Source: Methylobacterium sp. J-088
GTDB lineage: Bacteria; Pseudomonadota; Alphaproteobacteria; Rhizobiales; Beijerinckiaceae
Assembly: GCF_022829295.1 (NCBI RefSeq)
Contig: NZ_JAKSYH010000014.1
Span: forward strand, 1 to 32,278
Length of the DNA stretch: 32,278 nt
Direction of reading: 5' to 3'
The position numbers and the translations under genes are program-made. Under the pieces are notes generated by a model. That model was not told the DNA's origin. It was given only the letters and a program-made list of their open reading frames with translations, and did no database searches. Positions 25,158-32,278 of this stretch are shown in pieces. Position 1 is the first letter of the stretch. The number at the start of each line of letters is the position of its first letter.

Positions 25158-25505
25158 CTACTGCGGCCCCTGCTTGGCGAACTCCGAAAGCACCGCGCGT
25201 AGCACCTTCAGCCGCGCGTCGTAGGCGGCCGTCAGGCAGGCGACATCGGCGCCGCAGGTCCGGCGCTCCTGCAGCCACGCCTCCTGGTCGTCCCGCAGCT
25301 TCCCCTGGCCGCCCATCGGCAGCACCGCCTTCAGGATCTCGAACCGGGTCGCCATCTCGATGTCCCGGTCGTTGAGGGGCAGGTGCGTGCAGATGGCCTT
25401 CTCGTCGGGCGCCTCGGCCTTGTCGCAGGGAAAGCTCGCCGCATGGGCGTAGGAGCCGAACGTCAGGGTGGCCAGGGCCAGGACGGCGGGGAACAATCTC
25501 GACAT
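25158..25505 (-). CDS. Periplasmic LprI/DUF1311-family protein
   Basis: Protein of 115 aa. Signal peptide 1-22 (ending AHA-A), then the family pattern with four cysteines (C27, C39, C84, C90), FPCDKAEAPDEKAIC, an NDRDIEMATRFEIL helix and LRDDQEAWLQERRTC...CLTAAYDARLKVL. Members related to mycobacterial LprI inhibit lysozyme; that function is not shown for most members. ATG 25505 was chosen because it begins the signal peptide; the longer frame to 25580 does not. Confidence 0.85.
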   Translation of the reverse strand: MSRLFPAVLALATLTFGSYAHAASFPCDKAEAPDEKAICTHLPLNDRDIEMATRFEILKAVLPMGGQGKLRDDQEAWLQERRTCGADVACLTAAYDARLKVLRAVLSEFAKQGPQ

Positions 25506-25584
25506 GGGCTCAGAACGAGCCGCCGCGCGAAAAGCTCCGCCTCGCGCGCCGGCGGCGTGGTGAATCAGGCCCGAGATCACAGGA

Positions 25585-26016
25585 TCACAGGCCTGGCTTG
25601 ACCACCACCAGGATGACGATGACGATCATCAGGAGCGTCGGCACCTCGTTGAGGATCCGGTAGAACCGGTGGCCGCGCGTGTTCCGGTCGGCGGCGAAAT
25701 CCTTGACCATCCGGGCGAGCCAGCCGTGGATGCCCGACATCGCCAGCACCAGCACGAATTTCGCCTGCAGCCAGGGCGCCGCATAGTAGCCGCTCATCCA
25801 GGCGAGGATCAGCCCGAACACCCAGGTGGCGATCAGCGCCGGGGTCATGATCGCCTTGAGCAGGCGGCGCTCCATGACCTTGAAGGTCGCCGATTGCCCC
25901 TCGGAGCCCGGCGGCAGGCTCGCGTGGTAGACGAACAGCCGGGGCAGATAGAGCATACCCGCCATCCAGGCGATCAGGCTGACGATGTGCCCGACCTTGA
26001 TCCAGTCGTACAGCAC
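25585..26016 (-). CDS. hemJ: HemJ-type protoporphyrinogen IX oxidase (UPF0093)
   Basis: Protein of 143 aa, the usual length, with four membrane segments and the family pattern YDWIKVGHIVSLIAWMAGM (conserved His), LPRLFVYH and RRLLKAIMTPAL (conserved Lys). It performs the penultimate step of haem synthesis in most alphaproteobacteria. No ATG fits; GTG 26016 starts seven bases after the hemE stop, with GGGGCTGAG within hemE as a possible ribosome-binding site. hemE-hemJ form an operon running away from the putative origin. Confidence 0.92.
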   Translation of the reverse strand: MLYDWIKVGHIVSLIAWMAGMLYLPRLFVYHASLPPGSEGQSATFKVMERRLLKAIMTPALIATWVFGLILAWMSGYYAAPWLQAKFVLVLAMSGIHGWLARMVKDFAADRNTRGHRFYRILNEVPTLLMIVIVILVVVKPGL

Positions 26017-26023
26017 GGCCGGC

Positions 26024-27151
<1,128 letters not shown>

Positions 27152-27340
27152 CTGCGCTCCACCCCCGCTTGTCCGATCCCGAATGCCTGTCGGCGCGCCT
27201 CCTGTCGAGTCGAGGCGCACCGATCCCCACACAGGCCCCTTCGAAAAGAAAAGAGAGATTCTAGGACTCTGTTTTTTCTATTGGGGGGCCGAGGATCGGG
27301 CGCACAAACGGGTCCACAGGCCGTCCCCGCCGCCGCGCCG

Positions 27341-27355
27341 TTAACGAGGCTTTAA
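27341..27355 (+). promoter_or_regulatory. Full CtrA-type binding site (TTAA-N7-TTAA)
   Basis: TTAACGAGGCTTTAA matches the CtrA consensus TTAA-N7-TTAA exactly, which is rare in DNA this rich in G+C. CtrA represses replication initiation in Caulobacter by binding such sites in the origin and controls cell-cycle promoters elsewhere. The site lies in the middle of the hemE-ppsR interval. Confidence 0.65.
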
Positions 27356-27545
27356 AGGATTCGCTCCATATTGCGAGAACCGGATGGTCCGACAGCGCCT
27401 TGGCTACGCCGAGTCGTGTACGCACCCCCCGTGTGTCCCGGATTCTCCCACGGGCCCGGATTCCGCCTGCCCAAATCGCGGGCCTGTGAACGGCGGAGTC
27501 GATAACCGAACACCGTCCCGTTCTGGACCGGCCCGGTCGGGCATC

Positions 27546-27588
27546 CTATCCACACGGATCGACTCCCCAGGCGGCCGGCGGTGGATAA
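27546..27588. promoter_or_regulatory. DnaA-box-like pair
   Basis: CTATCCACA (27546-27554, plus) and TTATCCACC (27580-27588, minus) each differ from TTATCCACA at one position and face each other. A TCCCCA element, a weak DnaA site type described in Caulobacter, lies between them at 27564-27569. The cluster is 30-70 bases before the ppsR start. Confidence 0.6.
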
Positions 27589-27615
27589 CCCGGGCCCCGC
27601 GACGAAGGCGACCAG

Positions 27616-28446
27616 ATGGGCCGCAGCTATTTCCACCTCCACCTCGTCTCCGACTCGACCGGCGAGACGCTGATCAATGTCGGGCGGGCGGCCGCCGCCC
27701 AGTACGAGGGGGTGTCGGCGATCGAGCACGTCTACCCGCTCGTGCGCTCGGCGGCGCAGCTCGACCGGGTCATCTCGGAGATCCGGGCCGCGCCGGGCCT
27801 CGTGCTCTACACCCTGGTGGGCGGCGATCTCGGCGAGCGGCTGGAGGAGGTCGCCCGGGAGACGGGTTCCCCGTGCCTGTCGGTGCTGCGGCCGGTTCAC
27901 GACCTGCTGCGCGCCTATCTCGGCGCCGAGACCACGGCCCGGCCGGGCGCCCAGCACATGCTGAACGCGGAGTACTTCAAGCGCATCGACGCGATGAACT
28001 TCACGCTTGCCCACGACGACGGCAACCTGCCGGACGATCTGGAGGAGGCCGACGTGATCCTGCTCGGGGTCAGCCGCACCTCGAAGACGCCGACCTCGAT
28101 CTACCTCGCCAATCGCGGCCTCAAGACCACCAACCTGCCGCTGGTGCCGGGGATGCCGCTGCCGCCGGCGATCGAGCGCGCGCGCAAGCCGCTGGTGGTG
28201 GGCCTGTTCGCGTCACCGGAGCGGATCGTGCAGATCCGCCAGAACCGGCTCTCCAGCCTCAACGCCGACGAATCGTCCCTCTACGTCGACCGCTCGGCGG
28301 TGGCGGACGAGATCACCATGTCGCGCCGGCTGTTCGTGAAGAACCGCTGGCCGACGATCGACGTGACCCGCCGCTCCATCGAGGAGACGGCGGCCGCGAT
28401 CGTCGACCTCTACCGCGACCACCGCCTGAAGTTCATCGCGGATTGA
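27616..28446 (+). CDS. ppsR: Pyruvate, phosphate dikinase regulatory protein (DUF299 kinase/pyrophosphorylase)
   Basis: Protein of 276 aa. The nucleotide-binding loop GVSRTSKT is at 151-158, with [13 protein letters not shown] at the start and [13 protein letters not shown]...[21 protein letters not shown] near the end, all typical of the DUF299 family. These bifunctional enzymes inactivate PPDK or PEP synthase by ADP-dependent phosphorylation and reactivate it by phosphate-dependent cleavage; PPDK is the common partner in Rhizobiales, but none is in the window. GAAGG lies before the ATG. In relatives maf follows; here a hairpin element and crcB do. Confidence 0.93.
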   Translation: MGRSYFHLHLVSDSTGETLINVGRAAAAQYEGVSAIEHVYPLVRSAAQLDRVISEIRAAPGLVLYTLVGGDLGERLEEVARETGSPCLSVLRPVHDLLRAYLGAETTARPGAQHMLNAEYFKRIDAMNFTLAHDDGNLPDDLEEADVILLGVSRTSKTPTSIYLANRGLKTTNLPLVPGMPLPPAIERARKPLVVGLFASPERIVQIRQNRLSSLNADESSLYVDRSAVADEITMSRRLFVKNRWPTIDVTRRSIEETAAAIVDLYRDHRLKFIAD

Positions 28447-28454
28447 GTCCGTCC

Positions 28455-28598
28455 GGGGTTCCCAAAGGGCGAGCCCTTTGGCGCGGTGTCGGGGCAGCGC
28501 CCCGACGCTCGGGCGAAGCCCGACGCTCGAGCGAAGCCCGACAGCAGGGTTCCACCCTGCACCCGCAAAAGGTCGAAGACCTTTTGAAACCAGGACTT
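28455..28598 (-). repeat. Composite multi-hairpin intergenic element (copy 5, reverse orientation)
   Basis: Begins with hairpin CCAAAGGGC/GCCCTTTGG after GGTTCC and ends with AAAAGGTC/GACCTTTT and GAAACCAGGACT. Between them are CGGGGC/GCCCCG, two tandem 18-bp units CGACGCTCGRGCGAAGCC (28503-28520 and 28521-28538) and a CAGGGT/ACCCTG hairpin. It fills the space between convergent ppsR and crcB and touches the crcB stop. Confidence 0.85.
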
Positions 28599-28600
28599 TT

Positions 28601-28990
28601 TCAGCTCCCACTCAGGATTGCCCGGACCAGGGCGAGGCCCGCCACGAGACCCACGAGCCCGGCGGCGACCGAGGCCAGCACGTAGAGGGCGGCCATGGCC
28701 GTCTCGCCGCGCTCGTACAGGCTGATCGCGTCGAGCGAGAAGGTCGAGAAGGTGGTGAAGCCGCCGAGAATTCCGGTGGTCAGGAACAGCCGGGCCGGGT
28801 GGCTGGCCGCGCCACGCAGGGCAAAACCCTCGGCCAACACGCCCATCAGGAACGAGCCCAGCACGTTGACGATCAGCGTGGCCAGCGGAAAGCCGAGACC
28901 CGGCAGCAGCCGCGCAACCGCGACGTTGACGCCGTGCCGGGCGCCGCCTCCGAGTCCGGCGCCGAGGATGACGATGAGGGTCTTGATCAT
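28601..28990 (-). CDS. crcB: CrcB/Fluc fluoride ion exporter
   Basis: Protein of 129 aa with four membrane segments. Family landmarks are GAGLGGGARHG (R18), N42 in LIVNVLGSFLMG and the central GGFTTFSTFS (76-85) that lines the pore. It forms a dual-topology dimer that lets fluoride leave the cell. AGGAAGGG lies about ten bases before ATG 28990. A fluoride riboswitch lies about 90 bases upstream on the same strand, so induction by fluoride is expected. Confidence 0.95.
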   Translation of the reverse strand: MIKTLIVILGAGLGGGARHGVNVAVARLLPGLGFPLATLIVNVLGSFLMGVLAEGFALRGAASHPARLFLTTGILGGFTTFSTFSLDAISLYERGETAMAALYVLASVAAGLVGLVAGLALVRAILSGS

Positions 28991-29079
28991 GCCTGCCCTT
29001 CCTGTTTCGGTCGGGCGGACCTCACGCGTCGCGGCTTCGGCGCACGGCCCCACCGCGGACGGCGAAAAGCGCGCCCGTG

Positions 29080-29150
29080 CGGTAGGAGCCATCAGCCCGG
29101 CATGGGGATGCCGGGCGGTTGTCGGGGAGCTCCATCCCCATCGCCGACAG
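29080..29150 (-). promoter_or_regulatory. Fluoride riboswitch (crcB motif)
   Basis: On the minus strand the segment starts GTCGGCGATGG, pairs CGGGGAG-type arms, has the unpaired ACAACCGCC stretch, then a GCCCGGCAT/ATGCCGGGC stem-loop and ends GCTGATGGCTCCTACC. This follows the crcB-motif consensus (GGCGAUGG ... AACCGCC ... GGCUGAUGRCUCCUAC), including the GGAGC/GCTCC pairing. It lies in the crcB leader, about 90 bases before the ATG, where it would switch expression on with fluoride. Confidence 0.88.
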
Positions 29151-29211
29151 ATCTAGCGCAGGACGGTGCAGGGGGGAACCGGGTTTCCCGGCCCCCATGC
29201 CGGTTCCGGGA

Positions 29212-29721
29212 TCAACGCGCGAAGGTGAAGTGGCTGCGCTGCGCGATCTGGGCGGCGTAGAAATCCTCCACCACCTCGCGGACCACCTCGGCCAGCTCGT
29301 CGCCACGGTGCTCGTCGAGCTGGATGTCGCTGCCCACCGTGCGCCCGCTGGCGCAGCGCGCCGCGCCGGGCATGAGGCGCTCGTTGTAGCGCTGGTTCAG
29401 GCCCGAGACCGAGATGAAGTTGCTGCCGCCGAGTTCCGGCCCGTACGTGATCTTGATCTTCTGCTCCGCCTCGAGCCCGCGCAGCTGCGCGCAGAGGCTG
29501 ATGAAGTTGTCCTGATCGATCCTGGCCTCCAGGCCCGTGATGCTGCCGTGGACGTTGTCCTCCTCGTTGAGCACTTCGGCCATGAGGTTCAGGACGCCCA
29601 CGACCGGCTGCAGCGCCCGGCTGCCTTCGTCCAGAAGCTTCTGGCGAAACGCGTTGCTCCTCGCATCGGCTTCCTGCAGCCGCGCGCGGAACCGATCCTT
29701 GACGTCGTTCGCGCGTGCCAT
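29212..29721 (-). CDS. Hypothetical cytoplasmic protein, 169 aa
   Basis: No family recognised. There is no signal peptide or membrane segment. The first 50 residues (MARANDVKDRFRARLQEADARSNAFRQKLLDEG) are highly charged and helical, possibly coiled coil. A mixed region follows with EQKIKITYGPELGGSNFISVSGLNQRYNERL, and an acidic helix near the end (ELAEVVREVVEDFYAAQIAQ). A strong AGGGAGGAG ribosome-binding site sits six bases before ATG 29721, which supports a real gene. It is not obviously linked to its neighbours. Confidence 0.75.
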   Translation of the reverse strand: MARANDVKDRFRARLQEADARSNAFRQKLLDEGSRALQPVVGVLNLMAEVLNEEDNVHGSITGLEARIDQDNFISLCAQLRGLEAEQKIKITYGPELGGSNFISVSGLNQRYNERLMPGAARCASGRTVGSDIQLDEHRGDELAEVVREVVEDFYAAQIAQRSHFTFAR

Positions 29722-29835
29722 CGCGCTCCTCCCTGGTGGTTCATCCGGTTCTTGTTCGACCGGATACTGGGAACCTATGGAGATTTTTCAGATGACACAA
29801 CATCATGCAAAATATTGATGCCTGCCCAGATCTTG

Positions 29836-29881
29836 AGCCATTGCACAGAAATAGTACTTGCCTATGGACTGTGCAATGGCT
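29836..29881. repeat. Perfect 13-bp inverted repeat with 20-nt loop
   Basis: AGCCATTGCACAG (29836-29848) and CTGTGCAATGGCT (29869-29881) are exact reverse complements. They lie in a locally A/T-rich stretch 17 bases beyond the stop of the EF-hand gene. There is no T-run on either side, so it may be a terminator-like hairpin, a regulator site, or a mobile-element remnant. Confidence 0.75.
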
Positions 29882-29897
29882 GTCGATCAGGCGGTCA

Positions 29898-30323
29898 TCA
29901 CTTCAGAAGCTGCAGCAGGCTCCGACCGGCGGGGGTCTTGAGTTCCTTGGCGTCGAGCTTGCCGTCGCCGTCCGGATCGGCCGCCTTGAAGCGCTGTTCG
30001 ACAAGGGCGAGGTATTCCTTACGGTCGAGGGTACCGTCGGAATCGGGGTCGGCGGCCTTCAGATCCTTCTTGCTGACCCGGCCCTTCAGCTCCTTGGCGT
30101 CGACGGTGCCATCCTTGTCGGTCTCGGCGGCGTCGAAAACCTTGCCGGCCGCCGCCTGGGCTTCGGCGAGATCGATGGTGCCGTCCTTGTCGGTGTCGAC
30201 CATCTTCAGCGTGCGCTCGGCGCCGGACGATCGGGCCAAGGCCGTGGTCGGAAGTGTGGCGGGAAGGACCAGGGCGGCACTGAGCGCCGCGGCGAGGATG
30301 GGTCGGGTCAGGGGCGTGGACAT
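29898..30323 (-). CDS. Secreted four-EF-hand calcium-binding protein
   Basis: Protein of 141 aa. Signal peptide 1-30 (ending ALA-R). Four consecutive 12-residue EF-hand loops: 43-54 (DTDKDGTIDLAE), 67-78 (ETDKDGTVDAKE), 92-103 (DPDSDGTLDRKE) and 116-127 (DPDGDGKLDAKE). The second begins with Glu instead of Asp at position 1, which may weaken it. Likely a periplasmic calcium (or lanthanide-capable) binding protein, role unknown. ATG 30323 was chosen because it starts the signal peptide; the frame is open to 30401. Confidence 0.88.
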   Translation of the reverse strand: MSTPLTRPILAAALSAALVLPATLPTTALARSSGAERTLKMVDTDKDGTIDLAEAQAAAGKVFDAAETDKDGTVDAKELKGRVSKKDLKAADPDSDGTLDRKEYLALVEQRFKAADPDGDGKLDAKELKTPAGRSLLQLLK

Positions 30324-30537
30324 GTCGAGTGGGTCTCCGTGGCGATCGGCGCCGGCGACCCAAATCATAACCGCGGTGGCTGTTCCCGAACCGTCCTTCA
30401 CAAGACGAGGATCGCCAAGACCCCCGCAGCGGCGCTCGGAGCCGCGCCCGATCGTGGTGCCATCGCGCCCGGCTCAAAGCCTTCGTTGTGACGCGCGCTC
30501 TGGCGTCGAACCGGTGTCCACTTCGGCGGAGAGCGCT

Positions 30538-31821
30538 CTAGCGGGCCGGTCCGTCGAGGGGTGCCAGCCGGTCGGGCCCCGGTTCGGCGGCCACCGGTTG
30601 AGCGCGTGACAGGCTGCGCGCCAGGGCCGGTAGATCCGGTCCGGCCGCACCCGCGGCGCCGAACACCGACCGGTCGAGGGCCGCGAAGGCGGCGGCGAGG
30701 TCGGGCTGCGCCCGCCAGACCCGGGCGAGCTCCGGCGCCTCGCGCATCGCCGCGTCGAGGGCGGCGCGGAACCGGGCCGGATCGTCGGCGCGGGCCGCCG
30801 CCCGCAGGCGCCGCCGGGTCGGCCCGGACAGGCGCAAAGTCGGCCGGCCCAGGCCGAAGCCGATCAGCGCCAGCCCGAGCCCGAAGGCGGCGAGCGCCGC
30901 TGCCGCGACCGCCAGGGGCGCGGGGACCGGCGGGGGCGCCCGGTCGGTCTCGCGGTCGGGCAGGCCGCCGCCGATCTGCCGGGCTGGGATCTCGGTCTCG
31001 CGCATCGTGCGGGTGTTGGTGTCGAACCAGGGGATCGCGATCGCGTCGAGGGGGATGATCTCCGGTACGCCGGGCTTCACGTCCCACTGGTAGGTGGCCC
31101 GGGCCACGGGGCCCGAGGGGGTCAGCAGGGTCTCGCGGGTGACGGGGCCCGCGAAGGTGATGATGCCGCGGGTGCGCATCACCGGCCGGGGCGGCAGGCC
31201 CTCGGCCACCATGCCCTGGACCTCCAGGGTGACGATCCGGCGGGCGGTCTCGCCGACCTTGATAGTCTCAGGGTCGGGGCTCCACGAATCGGTGACCGCC
31301 ACGTCCCGGGCGGGCAGCCACCAGGGCTCCTTGGCGTCCGGGCCGCCCGTGGCGGCGGTCCAGGGCGCCACCGGGAAGGGGATCGGCTGCGAGCGCACCT
31401 CGACCACCCGCCGCTCGCCGACATCGTTGACGGTGAGCTTGTGGGTGAACGGCTCGATGGTGAACTGGCCGGCGTGGTGCGGGAAGACCGCCACGGTGCG
31501 GTCGAACGCGATGGCGCTCTGGCCGTCCGGGAGCTTGGCCTTGCTCCAATGATCGCGGCCGAGCTGCGTCCAGGAGAAGTTGGCCAGCGAGGGCTGAACC
31601 ACCTCCTCCAGCAGGATCGGCTGCTTGTAGACCCCGTGGATCTTCAGCAGCACCATCTCGCGGGGGTAGGGGGCGCTGTTGCCGTTGCGCTCGGCGGTGA
31701 CCGTGAGGGTGAGGTCGCCGGGCTCGATCTCGGCCCGGGCGGGGAGGGGGGTGAGGACAAGGAACAGGGCGAGAGGCCATGCGCGCGTCTCCCTCCCCCC
31801 CTTGCGGGCTACCGGGTCCAC
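30538..31821 (-). CDS. BatD-like membrane-anchored protein
   Basis: About 427 aa from GTG 31821. Signal-like segment WPLALFLVLTPLPARA (15-30), two or more beta-rich periplasmic domains (about 31-280) with EPGDLTLTVTAERN, YPREMVLLKI, a WWLPARDVAVTDSW segment and GETARRIVTLEVQG, one membrane span (303-325) and a cytoplasmic helical tail (330-427). This is the layout of BatD-type proteins that accompany MoxR ATPase and vWA (BatA/B) proteins; those genes would be upstream, beyond the right edge of the window. The start is uncertain: no in-frame ATG precedes the signal segment closely, and the only nearby ATG is out of frame. Confidence 0.75.
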   Translation of the reverse strand: MDPVARKGGRETRAWPLALFLVLTPLPARAEIEPGDLTLTVTAERNGNSAPYPREMVLLKIHGVYKQPILLEEVVQPSLANFSWTQLGRDHWSKAKLPDGQSAIAFDRTVAVFPHHAGQFTIEPFTHKLTVNDVGERRVVEVRSQPIPFPVAPWTAATGGPDAKEPWWLPARDVAVTDSWSPDPETIKVGETARRIVTLEVQGMVAEGLPPRPVMRTRGIITFAGPVTRETLLTPSGPVARATYQWDVKPGVPEIIPLDAIAIPWFDTNTRTMRETEIPARQIGGGLPDRETDRAPPPVPAPLAVAAAALAAFGLGLALIGFGLGRPTLRLSGPTRRRLRAAARADDPARFRAALDAAMREAPELARVWRAQPDLAAAFAALDRSVFGAAGAAGPDLPALARSLSRAQPVAAEPGPDRLAPLDGPAR

Positions 31822-32018
31822 ACCTCTCGATCGGCCCCTGGGGCTCTCGGATAAGGCGCGGGTCCCCTCTCCTGGAGGGAGAGGGGTGTGACCTTCCCGA
31901 AAACGGCGCCCCCTGCACGCACCGTAATGGCTTGCTCGAACCTGAACCTTCCCGTCCCCCACCCGGCTCTCTGCGAGAGCAGACCTCTCCCGCACGGGAG
32001 AGGCGGCCGGTCGCGCCC

Positions 32019-32090
32019 GGCCGCCAACGGCCGCGTCCACCGAAGATGTGTGCCTATCATACGGGGGAGGGGGAACGGCGGTCTCGGCAC
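32019..32090 (+). repeat. 72-bp direct repeat, copy A
   Basis: Aligns without gaps to 32207-32278, with about 12 differences in 72 positions. The best conserved parts are ACCGAAGATG, GGGGGAGGGGG and GTCTCGGCAC. No coding potential or known element recognised. Confidence 0.7.
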
Positions 32091-32206
32091 CGGTGCGCAG
32101 CCCTGAAACCCCGAAAAAACCCACAACGGGTGGCTCCGGACGGGGAACGAGGTGCTGGCCTCGACACTGCGGGTTGGCCCGGTCGGCGTGCGCAGGTGGC
32201 GAGAGC

Positions 32207-32278
32207 GGCCGCGAACGGCGGCGTCAACCGAAGATGGGTGAATCTCATAGGGGGGAGGGGGATCGCGCGTCTCGGCAC
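32207..32278 (+). repeat. 72-bp direct repeat, copy B (cut by the window edge)
   Basis: Second copy of the repeat at 32019-32090, about 83% identical, starting 188 bases later. The similarity reaches the last base of the window, so the repeat may be longer or continue as an array. Confidence 0.7.

Larger units (their letters stand above)
27152..27615. other. oriC: Putative chromosomal replication origin (oriC) between hemE and ppsR
   Basis: This 464-bp gene-free interval lies where Caulobacter and Rickettsia have their origin, between hemE and the RP001/ppsR homologue. It contains an A/T-rich tract at about 27241-27284 (possible unwinding element), DnaA-like boxes at 27546-27554 and 27580-27588, a TCCCCA element at 27564-27569, a perfect CtrA site at 27341-27355, and nine GANTC methylation sites (starting at 27207, 27257, 27265, 27358, 27411, 27441, 27459, 27496 and 27561) where about two would be expected by chance. 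The hemE and ppsR promoters must also lie here. The assignment rests on synteny plus motifs. Confidence 0.75.
31822..32278. other. Gene-free region rich in hairpins and repeats at the right edge
   Basis: No convincing gene. It holds two perfect G/C hairpins (31863-31885, CCCCTCTCC/GGAGAGGGG; 31984-32003, CCTCTCCCG/CGGGAGAGG) and two diverged 72-bp direct repeats (32019-32090 and 32207-32278). Minus-strand frames running through it are low-complexity Arg/Pro/Ser sequence. The first hairpin lies about 40 bases from the BatD start. Confidence 0.6.

Noticed and set aside
28455..28598. CRISPR-like array in the repeated GGGCGAAGCCC units
   Set aside because: Only two adjacent 18-bp units without spacers, inside a hairpin element; no cas genes nearby.
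31755..31779. ATG just before the BatD signal segment
   Set aside because: It is out of frame with the signal peptide and the rest of the protein; only GTG or other rarer starts are in frame.

Overview
The window is GC-rich (by eye about 70%) and reads as chromosomal DNA of an alphaproteobacterium of the order Hyphomicrobiales, most likely Methylobacterium/Methylorubrum or a close relative. The basis is the gene set: the origin-linked cluster rho, maf, aroE, coaE, dnaQ, hemE, hemJ and ppsR, an alphaproteobacterial-type histidyl-tRNA synthetase beside hisZ-hisG, and a petP/petR-like regulator pair. The genus is an inference; no rRNA or other taxonomic marker is present.

Layout. 1-9.6 kb is accessory and metabolic: an 8-oxoguanine deaminase-type amidohydrolase, a secreted DUF305 protein, a MarR/OmpR-type regulator pair, a membrane GGDEF-EAL protein, a small unknown protein, a hydratase, a HAD-IIA phosphatase and a PHB-depolymerase-family esterase. 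9.6-17.2 kb carries housekeeping genes, all on the minus strand (dnaQ, coaE, aroE, maf, rho), with intruders: a vapBC toxin-antitoxin pair, a small Cys-rich secreted protein and a dead SDR gene between dnaQ and coaE, and a His-rich CDF metal exporter fused by overlap between aroE and maf. 17.6-24.3 kb carries a DUF3429 membrane protein, hisS, a small secreted protein, a frameshifted histidine acid phosphatase, hisZ and hisG. 24.4-25.1 kb is a higBA toxin-antitoxin pair. 25.2-28.4 kb has an LprI-like protein, hemJ, hemE, a 464-bp gene-free interval and ppsR.

The hemE-ppsR interval has the features of an alphaproteobacterial chromosomal replication origin: an A/T-rich tract, near-consensus DnaA boxes, a perfect TTAA-N7-TTAA CtrA site and nine GANTC (CcrM) sites. 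Most genes to its left run leftwards and ppsR runs rightwards, so most of them are co-directional with replication from that point. Beyond it lie crcB (fluoride exporter) behind a recognisable fluoride riboswitch, an unknown cytoplasmic protein, a four-EF-hand secreted protein and a BatD-like gene that probably ends a MoxR/vWA operon beginning outside the window.

The most distinctive non-coding signal is a family of composite multi-hairpin elements (four full copies and one partial), about 120-145 bp long, bounded by GGTTTC/GAAACC. Their stems differ in sequence between copies but keep base-pairing. They sit tightly against gene ends in every kind of intergenic space.
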